Source: Flavisphingopyxis soli (GTDB lineage: Bacteria > Pseudomonadota > Alphaproteobacteria > Sphingomonadales > Sphingomonadaceae). Taken from it: DNA of 64,000 bases. The stretch covers positions 769,001 through 833,000 of the forward strand of contig NZ_VOPY01000001.1 in NCBI RefSeq assembly GCF_007995095.1, given 5' to 3'. This document shows positions 12,544 to 21,555 of this stretch, piece after piece. The position numbers were made by a program, and so were the translations under genes. The notes beneath the pieces were generated by a model. That model had not been told where the DNA came from. It saw nothing but the letters and a program-made list of their open reading frames with translations, and ran no database searches. Each line of letters opens with the position of its first letter. The stretch's first letter is position 1.

Positions 12544-14685
12544 ATGACCTCCAGACTGCTACCCTTCGCCGTACGCCTCACTTCGACCGCTATTGCCGCC
12601 GCCGCGCTCGCCGCGCCGGCCTTTGCCAAAGCCGAAGACGGCGGATCCGCGCCGTTGGCGCCTCCTCGCGCCGATGGCGCAGGCGCTGACGCTGTCCAGG
12701 CCGCCGACGGCATTTTGGTGACCGCCAGGCGGCAAGGCTATGTCGTCCTCGAGACCAGCGCGGGCACCAAGACCGAGACTCCGGTTATTGACGTGCCCCA
12801 ATCGATAACGATTATCGATAACAAGCAGATCGCCGACCAGGGCATCCGCTCGATCGCCGACCTCGTCCGATTCGTGCCCGGTGTGACCAGCGGCCAGGGC
12901 GAAGGGCATCGCGACCAGATCACGCTGCGCGGCAACAATTCGACCGCCGATTTCTATCTCGATGGCGTGCGCGACGACGTCCAGTATTTCCGCAGCCTCT
13001 ACAATATCGACCGCGTCGAGATCCTCAAAGGTCCCAACGCGATGATCTTCGGCCGCGGTGGTGGTGGCGGAGTCGTCAACCGAGTCACCAAGAGCGCGCT
13101 GCCCGACCAGGCGATCACCGCCGCCACCGCGTCGCTCGATACCTTTGGCAGCTGGTATGTCAGCGGCGACGTCAATGTCCCGCTGTCGACCGGCACGCTC
13201 TCCAGCGCGGCGCGGATCAACGGTTATTACGAAGAGCTCGGCAACCACCGCGACGCCTATGACGGGCGCCGTTTCGGGATCAACCCAGTCGCCGGGTTCG
13301 AACTCGGCAATGCGACCAAGCTCGGTCTCAGCTACGAATATGTCGATGACGATCGCGTCGTCGATCGCGGCGTGCCCTCGCTCGGCGGGCGTCCACTGGC
13401 GGGGCATCGCGACACATTTTTCGGCGACCCCGACACCAACCGGACGACGCTCGACGCACATGTCGCCAGCGTGCGGCTCAACCACCGTTTCTCCGACGCG
13501 CTCGAACTCAACGTGCGCGGCATCTATGGCGATTACGACAAGATGTATCGCAACATCTATGCCGGTGGCCCCGTCGATCCGGCGACCGGCGCATTCAAGG
13601 CTGGCGGCTATTGGGACGTGACGGCGCGCGAAAACGTCGTCGGGCAGGCCGATCTCGTCTGGCAGACCGCGACCGGCGGCATCGCCCACACGCTCCTGAT
13701 CGGGGTCGAAGCCTCGCGCCAGGACACGCGCAACAATCGCCGCAACGCGATTTTTGCTACGTCCAATGGCCAGCTTGGCGATTCGGTGACGTTCCCCTCA
13801 TTTGGCTTCAGCCCGGTCATCCGCGACCGCACGAGCCAGGCCGATGTGTTTGCGGTCTATGCGCAGGACCAGGTCGAAATCGGCCAGGCGATCGAGCTTG
13901 TTATCGGCCTGCGCCATGATCGCTTTGCGCTCGACACCGTCGACCTCGTCTCGGGCGCGGCACTGTCGCGGACCGACTCTCTGTGGTCGCCGCGCGTCGG
14001 CCTGATCTACAAGCCGGCGGCGAACGCATCGGTCTATGCGAGCTATTCGGTCAGCTACCTGCCGCAATCGGGCGACCAGTTCCTCTCGCTCAGCCCGACG
14101 ACCGCCAATCTCGACCCCGAGACGTTCCGCAATTACGAGATCGGGGCAAAATGGGAAGCGCGGCCGGGCCTGATCGCCACTGCTGCCGTCTATCAGCTCG
14201 ACAGCGCCAACGGCACCGCCGCGGGGCCCGTTCCGGGGACCGTCGTGCTCACCGGCAAGCAGCGCACCCGCGGGTTCGAAGCGGGCCTGACCGGTCGATT
14301 GACTGACGCGCTGCAGCTCGCCGCGGGCTACAGCTATACCGATGCCAAGGTCATTGGCGGCGACGATGCGGGCAAACGCACCGCGCAGGTGCCCAAGCAC
14401 AATGCCAGCCTGTGGGCGCGCTACCAGGCGACCGATCGTCTCGGCCTCGGCGTCGGCGCGTCGTACCAATCGAAGAGTTTCGCCAACCTGTCGAACGCAG
14501 TGGTGCTGCCCGGTTACGGCCGGCTCGACCTTGCCGCCTTCTACAGGCTGACCGACGGCATCGAGGCACAGGTCAATATCGAGAACGTCACCGACGCGAC
14601 CTATTTCCCCGTCGCGCACAACGACAACAACATCTCGACCGGCGCGCCGATCGGTGCACGCTTCACGCTGAAGGCGCGCTTCTAG
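12544..14685 (+). CDS. TonB-dependent siderophore receptor
   Basis: Outer-membrane ferric-siderophore transporter, 713 aa. A signal peptide ends near AAPAFA-KAE (about residue 28). A plug domain follows: GILVTARRQGY is a TonB-box-like segment, then VPQSITIIDNKQI, TLRGNNSTADFYLDGVRDD and RVEILKGPNAMIFGRGGGGG. The beta-barrel ends with the aromatic C-terminus FTLKARF needed for outer-membrane insertion. The plug signature is that of catecholate or hydroxamate siderophore receptors (FhuE/FepA/FiuA-like). A Fur box sits just upstream. No siderophore biosynthesis, PepSY or ferric reductase genes adjoin it. Its stop shares CTAG with the convergent gene. Confidence 0.9.
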   Translation: MTSRLLPFAVRLTSTAIAAAALAAPAFAKAEDGGSAPLAPPRADGAGADAVQAADGILVTARRQGYVVLETSAGTKTETPVIDVPQSITIIDNKQIADQGIRSIADLVRFVPGVTSGQGEGHRDQITLRGNNSTADFYLDGVRDDVQYFRSLYNIDRVEILKGPNAMIFGRGGGGGVVNRVTKSALPDQAITAATASLDTFGSWYVSGDVNVPLSTGTLSSAARINGYYEELGNHRDAYDGRRFGINPVAGFELGNATKLGLSYEYVDDDRVVDRGVPSLGGRPLAGHRDTFFGDPDTNRTTLDAHVASVRLNHRFSDALELNVRGIYGDYDKMYRNIYAGGPVDPATGAFKAGGYWDVTARENVVGQADLVWQTATGGIAHTLLIGVEASRQDTRNNRRNAIFATSNGQLGDSVTFPSFGFSPVIRDRTSQADVFAVYAQDQVEIGQAIELVIGLRHDRFALDTVDLVSGAALSRTDSLWSPRVGLIYKPAANASVYASYSVSYLPQSGDQFLSLSPTTANLDPETFRNYEIGAKWEARPGLIATAAVYQLDSANGTAAGPVPGTVVLTGKQRTRGFEAGLTGRLTDALQLAAGYSYTDAKVIGGDDAGKRTAQVPKHNASLWARYQATDRLGLGVGASYQSKSFANLSNAVVLPGYGRLDLAAFYRLTDGIEAQVNIENVTDATYFPVAHNDNNISTGAPIGARFTLKARF

Positions 14686-15911
14686 GCGGGATCGGCGAGG
14701 TCGGTCTTGATCACCGGCGTGTTTTCGAGCGTGCGGTGGACCGGGCACAGATTGGCGACGCGCAGCAGCCTGGCACGCTGCGCGTCGTCGAGCTCGCCGG
14801 TCAGGACGATATGGCGTTCGATAACGTCGAGGCGCCCCTTCTTGTCACCTTTCGCGCCCTCGATACCGGTGAAGCAATCGTCGCAGTGACGCCGGTCGTG
14901 CGACAGCGTGACCGACACGTTTTCGAGCGGGATATTCTCGCGCGTCGCAACCATCCGGATCGTCATCGAGGTGCAACTGCCGAGTCCCGCGAGCAGCAGG
15001 TCATACGGCGTCGGGCCGGCATTGCCGCCGCCGACCGATTTGGGCTCATCGCTGACGAACAAATGACCCGATGCCTCGATATGCTGGAGGAATGTCTCGT
15101 CGGTGCCGGTGACGCGGACATGGCCTTCGGCAAGATCGCCGGGCAAGGGCGCGACCGCCGGAAGATAGGGTTCGGCCCAGGCGGCGATGACAGCGGCGGC
15201 ATAGTGTGCGTCGGATTTGCGCGTGAGCAGATGGTTTGCATCATTCAGGCTGACAAAGCTCTTGGGGTGCTTGGCGGCAGCGAAAATCTGCGAAGCGTTA
15301 TCGATACCGACGATTTGGTCGCGCGGAGCGTGGAGGACGAGCAGCGCGCGGTTCAGGTCGGCAAGCCGATCGGCCTGGTCGTGGCCCTGCATCTGCGCGA
15401 CGAAATCGGCGTCGATGACGAGCGTGCGCCCGCCGATCTCGATTTCGGCAGCCTCGCCCCGGCGTGCCTTCGCCGTGCCGTCGGGAAAATGCGACAGGAC
15501 ATGATCGACCGCGAACGGCGCGCCGATCGTCGCAACGGCGGTCACGCTGGGAAGGTTCTTCGCCACCGCTATCACCGCCGCACCGCCGAGACTGTGCCCC
15601 ACGAGCAGTGACGGCGGCGCAAGCCGTTCGGACAGGGCGTCGCAGGCGGCCTTGAGGTCGGCGATATTGCCCGCGAAATGGCTATCGGCGAATGCGCCTT
15701 CGCTGCTGCCGAGCCCGGTAAAGTCGAAGCGCAGCGTCGCCAGGCCTGCCTCGGCGAGGGCACGCGAGACGTAGCGCGCGGCAAGGCTGTCCTTCGAACA
15801 GGTGAAGCAATGCGCGAACAGCGCGGTTGCCCGGATGCGGCCCGCCGGCCGTTCGAGCGACGCCGACAGCATCTGGCCGTCGCGCGCCGGGAAGGTGAAA
15901 TTCTCGGTCAT
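14682..15911 (-). CDS. Bifunctional alpha/beta hydrolase - OsmC family protein
   Basis: 409 aa, two domains in one chain. Residues 1 to about 260 form an alpha/beta hydrolase: oxyanion-type HCFTCSKDS, nucleophile elbow GHSLGG (Ser near 107), acid in HAPRDQIVGI and catalytic His in NDANHLL. Residues from about 275 form an OsmC/Ohr-like peroxiredoxin-type domain with cysteines in GLGSCTSMT and ANLCPVHRTL, the redox pair that reduces organic hydroperoxides in OsmC. This fusion is a known architecture in Proteobacteria; its substrate is not established from sequence. It lies 37 bp downstream of accC on the same strand and may be read from it. Confidence 0.85.
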   Translation of the reverse strand: MTENFTFPARDGQMLSASLERPAGRIRATALFAHCFTCSKDSLAARYVSRALAEAGLATLRFDFTGLGSSEGAFADSHFAGNIADLKAACDALSERLAPPSLLVGHSLGGAAVIAVAKNLPSVTAVATIGAPFAVDHVLSHFPDGTAKARRGEAAEIEIGGRTLVIDADFVAQMQGHDQADRLADLNRALLVLHAPRDQIVGIDNASQIFAAAKHPKSFVSLNDANHLLTRKSDAHYAAAVIAAWAEPYLPAVAPLPGDLAEGHVRVTGTDETFLQHIEASGHLFVSDEPKSVGGGNAGPTPYDLLLAGLGSCTSMTIRMVATRENIPLENVSVTLSHDRRHCDDCFTGIEGAKGDKKGRLDVIERHIVLTGELDDAQRARLLRVANLCPVHRTLENTPVIKTDLADPA

Positions 15912-15948
15912 GCGCGATCCTCGTTCGGGGCCCTAGTGATCGGCGCGG

Positions 15949-17325
15949 TTATTTCCCCGCCGCTTCCGCCGCTTCGTCTGCGATGCTCTTGGCGAGCCAT
16001 TCCTCGAGCCACTTGATCGTATAGGCACCGTTCTGGAATTCGGGATCGTCGAGCAACGCCTGGTGGAGCGGGATCGTCGTCTTCATGCCGAGAATAACGT
16101 ACTCTTCGAGCGCGCGGCGCAGGCGCATCAGGCAGCCCTCGCGGTTGCGGCCATAGACGATCAGCTTGGCGATCATGCTGTCGTAATAGGGCGGTACGCG
16201 ATAGCCCTGGTAGAGGCCGCTATCGACGCGCACGTGCATGCCGCCGGGGACGTGGTAATCGGTGACGGTGCCGGGCGAGGGGGCGAAGGTGCGCGGATCC
16301 TCTGCATTGATGCGGCATTCGATCGCGTGGCCCTTGAACTCGATATCGGCCTGCGCGACCGACAGCGGCTTGCCTTCGGCGATGCGGATCTGTTCGCGGA
16401 CGAGGTCGACGCCGGTGATCATCTCGGTCACCGGATGCTCGACCTGCAGGCGGGTGTTCATCTCGATGAAGAAGAATTCGCCGTTCTCGTAGAGAAACTC
16501 GATCGTGCCAGCGCCGCGATAGCCCATGTCGGCCATCGCCTTGGCGCAGGTTTCGCCCATGCGCGTGCGCTCTTCGGACGAGATGACGGGCGAGGGGGCT
16601 TCCTCGAGGACCTTCTGATGACGCCGCTGGAGCGAACAGTCGCGCTCGCCGAGATGGATCGCATTGCCCTTGCCGTCGCCGAACACCTGGAATTCGATAT
16701 GGCGCGGATCGCCGAGATATTTTTCCATGTAGACGGTGGCGTCGCCGAATGCCGCCTTGGCCTCCGAACGCGCCTGGCTCATCAGGCTTTCGAGTTCGTC
16801 TTCGGATGCAACGACCTTCATCCCGCGCCCACCGCCGCCCGAGGCGGCCTTGACGATCACCGGATAGCCGATCTTGGCAGCGATCTTGCGCGCCTCGGCG
16901 ATATCCTCGATCGCGCCATCGGAGCCGGGGACGAGCGGCAGGCCGAGCTTGCCCGCAGTGCGCTTGGCCTCGACCTTGTCGCCCATGATGCGGATATGTT
17001 CGGGCTTGGGACCGACGAACGCGATGCCGTGTGCCTCGACGATCTCGGCGAACTGCGCGTTCTCGCTCAAGAAACCATAGCCGGGATGGATCGCGTCGGC
17101 GTGGCTGATCTCGGCCGCTGCGATGATCGCCGGGATGTTGAGATAGCTATCGGTCGCCGAGGGCGGGCCGATGCAGATCGCCTCGTCGGCGAGGCGGACG
17201 TGCATCGCGTCGCTGTCGGCGGTCGAGTGGACCGCGACGGTCTTGATGCCCATTTCGTGGCAGGCGCGGTGAATGCGCAGGGCGATCTCGCCGCGATTGG
17301 CGATGAGGAGTTTTTCGAAGTTCAT
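15949..17325 (-). CDS. accC: Acetyl-CoA carboxylase, biotin carboxylase subunit
   Basis: Carboxylates the biotin of AccB using ATP and bicarbonate, the first half-reaction of fatty acid synthesis. 458 aa, slightly longer than the E. coli enzyme because of a C-terminal tail ([12 protein letters not shown]). Starts [20 protein letters not shown]. The ATP-grasp glycine-rich loop [11 protein letters not shown] is near residue 165-175. The catalytic region [13 protein letters not shown] and the biotin-carboxylase C-terminal domain ([10 protein letters not shown]-type) are present. It lies 13 bp downstream of accB, the standard accBC operon. Confidence 0.97.
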   Translation of the reverse strand: MNFEKLLIANRGEIALRIHRACHEMGIKTVAVHSTADSDAMHVRLADEAICIGPPSATDSYLNIPAIIAAAEISHADAIHPGYGFLSENAQFAEIVEAHGIAFVGPKPEHIRIMGDKVEAKRTAGKLGLPLVPGSDGAIEDIAEARKIAAKIGYPVIVKAASGGGGRGMKVVASEDELESLMSQARSEAKAAFGDATVYMEKYLGDPRHIEFQVFGDGKGNAIHLGERDCSLQRRHQKVLEEAPSPVISSEERTRMGETCAKAMADMGYRGAGTIEFLYENGEFFFIEMNTRLQVEHPVTEMITGVDLVREQIRIAEGKPLSVAQADIEFKGHAIECRINAEDPRTFAPSPGTVTDYHVPGGMHVRVDSGLYQGYRVPPYYDSMIAKLIVYGRNREGCLMRLRRALEEYVILGMKTTIPLHQALLDDPEFQNGAYTIKWLEEWLAKSIADEAAEAAGK

Positions 17326-17338
17326 GTGCGCGCGCCGA

Positions 17339-17815
17339 TCAAGCGACGACGAACAGCGGCTGGTCGAACTCGATCGGCGTGCCGTCTTCGACGAACATCG
17401 CCTTGAGCGTGCCGCCCTTGGGCGCGACGATCGGGTTCATGACCTTCATCGCCTCGACGATGATGATCGTGTCGCCGGCGGCAACCTTGTCGCCGATCGC
17501 CTTGAACGCGGGCGCGCCGGGTTCGGGCGAGAGATAGGCGGTGCCGACCATCGGTGATTTTACTGCATCGGCTTGGGCATCGGCAGCGGGTTCGACCGGC
17601 GCGGCTGCGGCGGCGGGTGCCGCTGCAGCCGCTGCCGCGACAGGTGCGGGTTGGTACTGGGCGGGGGCGACGCCGCCACCGCGCGAGACGCGGATCTTGC
17701 GCGTGCCGTCTTCGACCTCGATCTCGGTGAGACCGGTTTCGCCGAGCAGCTCGGCAAGTTCGCGAACAAGCTTGGTATCGACCTGCATCTGTCGGTCCTT
17801 TGGTGTTACGGCCAT
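17339..17815 (-). CDS. accB: Acetyl-CoA carboxylase, biotin carboxyl carrier protein
   Basis: 158 aa. Carries the biotin arm between AccC and the carboxyltransferase. N-terminal structured part ([20 protein letters not shown]), an Ala-Pro-rich flexible linker at about residues 55-80, and a C-terminal lipoyl/biotinyl domain with the biotinylation site EAMKVMNPI. The start [15 protein letters not shown] is used; the internal Met at residue 10 is the only serious alternative. aroQ lies 82 bp upstream on the same strand, an order seen in other Alphaproteobacteria. Confidence 0.96.
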   Translation of the reverse strand: MAVTPKDRQMQVDTKLVRELAELLGETGLTEIEVEDGTRKIRVSRGGGVAPAQYQPAPVAAAAAAAPAAAAAPVEPAADAQADAVKSPMVGTAYLSPEPGAPAFKAIGDKVAAGDTIIIVEAMKVMNPIVAPKGGTLKAMFVEDGTPIEFDQPLFVVA

Positions 17816-17897
17816 GATGCTTCCTGTTATTTCTGCGCGTCGGACCCCGTTTCAACGTCCGGGGGACGGCATCGTTTCCTGATCGCAATGGCGGCTA

Positions 17898-18350
17898 TCA
17901 GGCGGCGGCGATTGCGTCCAGAGCCATCAGATAGCCTGTGCCGCCGTGACCCGCGATCCGCCCCGCCGCGACATCGGCGATAAGGCTGTGATGACGAAAG
18001 GCCTCGCGCGTCTCGGGATCGCTGAGGTGGACCTCCCAGACGGGCAGGGCGATGGCGGCGACCGCATCGCGCAGCGCGACCGAGGTGTGGGTATAGCCGC
18101 CGGGATTGAGAATCACCGCGCGTGCACCCGTCGCCTGTGCCTCGTGCAGCCAGTCGATCAGGTCGCCCTCGTGGTTCGATTGGCGATGATCGAGCGTCAG
18201 CCCGTGATCGGACGCGCGCGCATCGAGCATCGCGGCGATGTCGGCGAGCGTGTCGGCACCATAGATTTCGGGCTCTCGCGTGCCCAAAAGGTTGAGGTTG
18301 GGCCCGTTGAGGACAAAGACGGTGCCGGCATCGGTTGCGGGGTCGGGCAT
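17898..18350 (-). CDS. aroQ: 3-dehydroquinate dehydratase, type II
   Basis: Third step of the shikimate pathway: 3-dehydroquinate to 3-dehydroshikimate. 150 aa, a dodecameric type II enzyme. Motifs: [19 protein letters not shown] with the catalytic Tyr at the end, [33 protein letters not shown], and the [15 protein letters not shown] block with the catalytic His. It is divergent from thiS with only 48 bp between the starts, so the two promoters must overlap or lie partly within genes. Confidence 0.96.
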   Translation of the reverse strand: MPDPATDAGTVFVLNGPNLNLLGTREPEIYGADTLADIAAMLDARASDHGLTLDHRQSNHEGDLIDWLHEAQATGARAVILNPGGYTHTSVALRDAVAAIALPVWEVHLSDPETREAFRHHSLIADVAAGRIAGHGGTGYLMALDAIAAA

Positions 18351-18398
18351 TGCCTACCTATATGCAGGCGGCACCGCATGACGCAAAGGAAAGCAGCA

Positions 18399-18614
18399 TT
18401 GGCAGACGACACCATCTCGGTCCGCGTGAACGGCGAACATCGCCGCGTCTATGAAGGACTCAGCATTGCCGACCTGGCGCGCGACCTCGGCCTGTCGCCC
18501 GACAAGGTCGCGGTCGAGCGCAATCTCGAGGTCGTCCCGCGCGCCAGGCTCGCCGAGGTCATCGTCGAGGACGGCGACGATTTCGAAATCGTGACCTTCG
18601 TGGGAGGTGGATGA
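18399..18614 (+). CDS. thiS: Sulfur carrier protein ThiS
   Basis: Ubiquitin-like carrier that brings sulfur, as a C-terminal thiocarboxylate, to thiazole synthase ThiG. 71 aa from a TTG start at 18399 ([14 protein letters not shown]), chosen because AAAGGA lies 8 nt before it; an ATG at 18378 in the same frame would add MTQRKAA and has a weaker ribosome binding site. The C-terminus is FVGGG, giving the required terminal Gly-Gly. The stop overlaps the thiG start (ATGA). No TPP riboswitch fits in the 48 bp before it. Confidence 0.9.
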   Translation: MADDTISVRVNGEHRRVYEGLSIADLARDLGLSPDKVAVERNLEVVPRARLAEVIVEDGDDFEIVTFVGGG

Positions 18615-19396
18615 TGACAGGAATCGATATCGATAGCTGGACCGTCGCGGGACATAGCTTCACCTCGCGGCTGATCGTCGGCACGGGCAAGTACAAGGAT
18701 TTTGCGCAGAACGCCGCCGCGCTCGAGGCGTCGGGCGCGGAAATCGTCACCGTCGCGGTGCGCAGGGTCAACGTCAGCGATCCCAATGCGCCGATGCTGA
18801 CCGACTTCATCGACCCGAAGAAGGTCACCTACCTGCCCAACACCGCGGGCTGTTTCACCGCCGACGAAGCGGTCCGCACGCTAAGGCTGGCGCGCGAGGC
18901 GGGCGGCTGGGACCTCGTCAAACTGGAAGTGCTCGGCGAAGCGCGCACGCTCTATCCCGACATGCGCGAGACGTTGAAGGCGACCGAGACGCTCGTCGCC
19001 GAGGGTTTCAAGCCGATGGTCTATTGCGTCGACGATCCGATCGCGGCGAAACAGCTCGAAGAGGCGGGCGCGGTGGCGATCATGCCGCTCGGCGCGCCGA
19101 TCGGATCGGGGCTCGGCATCCAGAACCGCGTGACGATCCGCCTGATCGTCGAAGGCGCGGGCGTGCCGGTCCTCGTCGATGCCGGGGTCGGCACCGCGAG
19201 CGATGCGGCGGTCGCGATGGAGCTCGGCTGCGACGGTGTGCTGATGAACACCGCGATTGCCGAGGCGAAGGACCCCGTTCGCATGGCCCGCGCGATGAAG
19301 CAGGCGGTCGAGGCCGGGCGCAACGCCTATCTCGCCGGTCGCATGGGCCGCCGAATGTACGCCGACCCGTCGAGTCCGCTCGCCGGACTGATTTGA
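18611..19396 (+). CDS. thiG: Thiazole synthase ThiG
   Basis: Forms the thiazole phosphate of thiamine from deoxyxylulose 5-phosphate, dehydroglycine and ThiS thiocarboxylate. 261 aa TIM barrel. Seen: [13 protein letters not shown] at the N-terminus with the catalytic Lys region, [37 protein letters not shown], and the phosphate-binding [25 protein letters not shown]. Strong ribosome binding site GGGAGGTGG at the end of thiS; translationally coupled by ATGA. No thiO, thiE or thiC is near, so the rest of the pathway is elsewhere. Confidence 0.97.
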   Translation: MMTGIDIDSWTVAGHSFTSRLIVGTGKYKDFAQNAAALEASGAEIVTVAVRRVNVSDPNAPMLTDFIDPKKVTYLPNTAGCFTADEAVRTLRLAREAGGWDLVKLEVLGEARTLYPDMRETLKATETLVAEGFKPMVYCVDDPIAAKQLEEAGAVAIMPLGAPIGSGLGIQNRVTIRLIVEGAGVPVLVDAGVGTASDAAVAMELGCDGVLMNTAIAEAKDPVRMARAMKQAVEAGRNAYLAGRMGRRMYADPSSPLAGLI

Positions 19397-19447
19397 TCGT
19401 TACGCCTGTGAAACCGTTTTGCGACAAACGGTTAGTCGCAAATCGTC

Positions 19448-19473
19448 GGAACCAAACATGCCCTTGATCGGTT
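19448..19473 (+). promoter_or_regulatory. EcfG-type general stress promoter of the CsbD gene
   Basis: GGAAC at 19448-19452, a 17-nt spacer, then GGTT (in CGGTT) at 19470-19473. The alphaproteobacterial general-stress sigma factor EcfG recognises GGAAC-N16/17-CGTT. The predicted start leaves a leader of about 45 nt to the ATG at 19524. One base of the -10 deviates. Confidence 0.6.
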
Positions 19474-19523
19474 TCCTTTTCGACAGCGCATGACGCGCTG
19501 CCTGACAAGACAGGAGACGAAAA

Positions 19524-19694
19524 ATGGGTGAATTCACCGAAAAGGTCAAAGGCAACACCAACGAAGCCATTGGCAATGTGAAGCAGCAGAGCGGCAACCC
19601 CGAGACGCGCGCCGAAGGCAAGAAGCAGGAAGCCAAGGGCGAAGCGCAGCAGCTCAAGGGCGAAGTCGAAGGTGCTCTCGGCAACGACATCTGA
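19524..19694 (+). CDS. CsbD-family stress protein (56 aa)
   Basis: A small, very hydrophilic protein of the CsbD type, abundant under general stress in many bacteria; its molecular role is not known. The sequence MGEFTEKVKGNTNEAIGN is followed by KQ/KG-rich heptad-like repeats (EGKKQEAKGEAQQLKGEVEG), the family hallmark. The start has a good ribosome binding site CAGGAGA. An EcfG-like promoter is upstream and a strong terminator downstream, so it is a monocistronic unit. Confidence 0.9.
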   Translation: MGEFTEKVKGNTNEAIGNVKQQSGNPETRAEGKKQEAKGEAQQLKGEVEGALGNDI

Positions 19695-19715
19695 TCGTCG
19701 CCAAGCATTCGAAAG

Positions 19716-19746
19716 AAAAGGCCGCTCCTCACGGGGCGGCCTTTTT
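19716..19746 (+). terminator. Intrinsic terminator after the CsbD gene
   Basis: AAAAGGCCGC pairs with GCGGCC followed by TTTTT (stem of about 7 GC-rich pairs, loop of 9-10 nt). The A-rich 5' side means it could also act on the opposite strand for the convergent lipoprotein gene. Confidence 0.85.
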
Positions 19747-19781
19747 CTTGTGCGTTGCCGACCGTTGCGGAGGCGTCGAAT

Positions 19782-20525
19782 CTACCGACCGTTGCTGGCG
19801 ACGATGTCGACGTCGCGCAGGCCGCCGGTATGGTTGACGATCACGACATAGGCGGCGCCGTCGCTGGCACGGGTGCCGCCGAGATAATGTTCCTGGCCCT
19901 TGACGGTGTGCTCGCCGTCATAGCCTGCTCGCTTGGCGCGGGTGTAATAATAATCGAGCACCGACTTGAGCGATGCGCCGGTGCGGAAGTTGATCACCCG
20001 CACGTTGCACTCGCCGCTCGTTACGCCAGCCGCCTCGCGCAGCGTGGCGCGGGGATAAACGGGAAAGGCGGCGGGCATGCGATCGGCCCATTCGGCGCCA
20101 TAGCTCAGCTTTGCGTCGCATTTTCCGTTCTGCTGTGCCGCGCGCGCGCCGAGCGTGACGGGTTCGTTGACGTCGCAACTGTCGCATTCCATCGTTTTGG
20201 CAGCGGGCGCGCTCATCAGTTTTCCGCCGACGGCCTTGACCGCGTCGGCCTGCGCCGCATCGGCGACCGCCGCCTGACGCGACAACGGCACGCCGCCGGT
20301 CGCGGGCTTGCTGCCGGTCGTGACGGCGTTGCGGTTCGACTGTTCGGTGAGGTCGGGATCGACCATGATCGGGTCTTCGAGCGCCGCGCGCGCGGCGGGA
20401 TCCGACTGGTTGTCGGTCGCGTCGCTGTCGCTGGCGGTGCGACCGCAGCTCGCTAAAGCAAGCGGAAGCGCGAGCATGGCGGATATCGCAAGAGCGGACG
20501 AAACGGATCGATCGGAACGGCGCAT
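19782..20525 (-). CDS. Putative lipoprotein, function unknown
   Basis: 247 aa. The N-terminus is a lipoprotein signal: charged MRRSDRS, a hydrophobic core, then the lipobox LALASC with Cys near residue 27. After a low-complexity Asp/Ala-rich linker there is a four-Cys segment (ECDSCDV...GKCDAK) and a folded C-terminal part (FPVYPRATLREAAGV, FRTGASLKSVLDYYYTRAKRAGY) that resembles periplasmic domains of unknown function. It probably faces the periplasm from the inner or outer membrane. I do not recognise a named family. It stands alone, convergent to the CsbD unit. Confidence 0.7.
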   Translation of the reverse strand: MRRSDRSVSSALAISAMLALPLALASCGRTASDSDATDNQSDPAARAALEDPIMVDPDLTEQSNRNAVTTGSKPATGGVPLSRQAAVADAAQADAVKAVGGKLMSAPAAKTMECDSCDVNEPVTLGARAAQQNGKCDAKLSYGAEWADRMPAAFPVYPRATLREAAGVTSGECNVRVINFRTGASLKSVLDYYYTRAKRAGYDGEHTVKGQEHYLGGTRASDGAAYVVIVNHTGGLRDVDIVASNGR

Positions 20526-20650
20526 CGGCTGAAAACTCCCTTAACTTTGCGTTAGTCTTGACCGCCAAACGCTAAAAAGTCGTTAGGAATCTGCCACCGC
20601 AGCGCGCCCCTTCCCAGTTTGGCACGCTGCGTGCGCCGTGTGCAGATGCG

Positions 20651-20694
20651 AAAAGGCGCCTGGCCGGACATGCGTAACCCGGACAGGCGCCTTC
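20651..20694 (-). terminator. Intrinsic terminator of the glycine-zipper protein gene
   Basis: A perfect 10-bp inverted repeat, AAGGCGCCTG/CAGGCGCCTT, with a loop of about 21 nt that can itself pair (CCGGACA/ CCCGGA). On the minus strand it ends in CCTTTT. It lies 52 bp downstream of the stop at 20746. Confidence 0.75.
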
Positions 20695-20745
20695 TGAACC
20701 GTCGGGCGCGCGAATGCCTGCCCAACGGGATATTGGAGCTGCGCG

Positions 20746-21153
20746 TTAGCGGCAGCTGTAGCGGTTGCGGCCGCTGCGGCGGTCGATTTCGCGACCCAGC
20801 AGCGCGCCACCGGCGGCGCCGAGGATCGTGCCGAGCGTGCGGTCGCCGCGGCCCGCGACCTCGTTGCCGATCAGGCCGCCGACGACGCCGCCGACGATCA
20901 GGCCGGTCGTGCCGTTATCGCGCTTGCAATAATAGCGTCCGTCATCGCCCTGCCAGACGCGCGTGTTGGCGCGCAGTGGCTGGGCCTGACCCTGGGTGTA
21001 ATAGCCGCGCTGGTTGGCCGAGCTGCGATAGCGATGCTTGTGCTTCTTGCCTTTGTGATAGCTGTTGGATTGCGACCAGCTGGGCGGGTCGGCCAAAGCG
21101 GCGGTCGGCGCGACGAGGCCGAAGGCTGCGAGCGATAGGATGAGCGTTTTCAT
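20746..21153 (-). CDS. Exported glycine-zipper 2TM domain protein
   Basis: 135 aa. Starts at ATG 21153 with ribosome binding site AGGAGAT. Signal peptide MKTLILSLAAFGLVAPTAALA with cleavage near residue 21. A basic, His/Lys/Tyr-rich middle (KGKKHKHRYRSS) follows, then a glycine-zipper segment GLIVGGVVGGLIGNEVAG ... LGTILGAAGGALLGREID, the SlyB/Rick_17kDa-like membrane-inserting fold. Members are outer-membrane or periplasmic proteins of poorly defined function. It is a single gene with its own terminator. Confidence 0.8.
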   Translation of the reverse strand: MKTLILSLAAFGLVAPTAALADPPSWSQSNSYHKGKKHKHRYRSSANQRGYYTQGQAQPLRANTRVWQGDDGRYYCKRDNGTTGLIVGGVVGGLIGNEVAGRGDRTLGTILGAAGGALLGREIDRRSGRNRYSCR

Positions 21154-21333
21154 AAGTATCTCCTGCTGGCTCGCCTTGGTCCCGGCGAGCGCTGTCCCCG
21201 CCAGACAACACCCTTTCGATGAACCGCAGCTAGACAGCCCGTTCAGCGACGACGAGCCGTGGCGCGGCAGCGACGAATTGCCGCATTCGCTTTCGCTTGC
21301 CAGTCGCCTGCACACGGCGCTAGGCGCAGCGTC

Positions 21334-21555
21334 ATGCTCAACATTCTCTCGATCCTCATCGGTCTCGTCGCGCTGCTGCTCGCGATCCCGTCGTTCCTTC
21401 CTTTGCTCGGCATGGGCAACTGGCTGGTCGGCGTGATCGCGCTTATCGGCATAGCGGTCGGCGCGCTGTCGTCGAAAAAGGGCGGGCGCAATTTCTGCCT
21501 GATCGTGCTCGTCATCGCGATCCTGCGGCTGATGCTCGGCGGCGGTCTTGTCTGA
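21334..21555 (+). CDS. Small membrane protein, 73 aa, function unknown
   Basis: Starts MLNILSILIGLVALLLAIPSF and has two to three hydrophobic helices: residues 1-20, a middle one (LVGVIALIGIAVGAL) and one at the end (FCLIVLVIAILRLML), with a single Lys-rich loop SSKKGGRN between. This matches small inner-membrane proteins common in sphingomonads, but I do not recognise a function. Its stop overlaps the rarD start by 8 bp, so the two are translationally coupled. An in-frame extension to 21259 is possible but not hydrophobic and has no supporting features. Confidence 0.65.
   Translation: MLNILSILIGLVALLLAIPSFLPLLGMGNWLVGVIALIGIAVGALSSKKGGRNFCLIVLVIAILRLMLGGGLV

Noticed and set aside
18351-18398. 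TPP riboswitch before thiS
   Set aside because: Only 48 bp separate the two divergent starts, too short for the aptamer, and no THI-box motif is seen.
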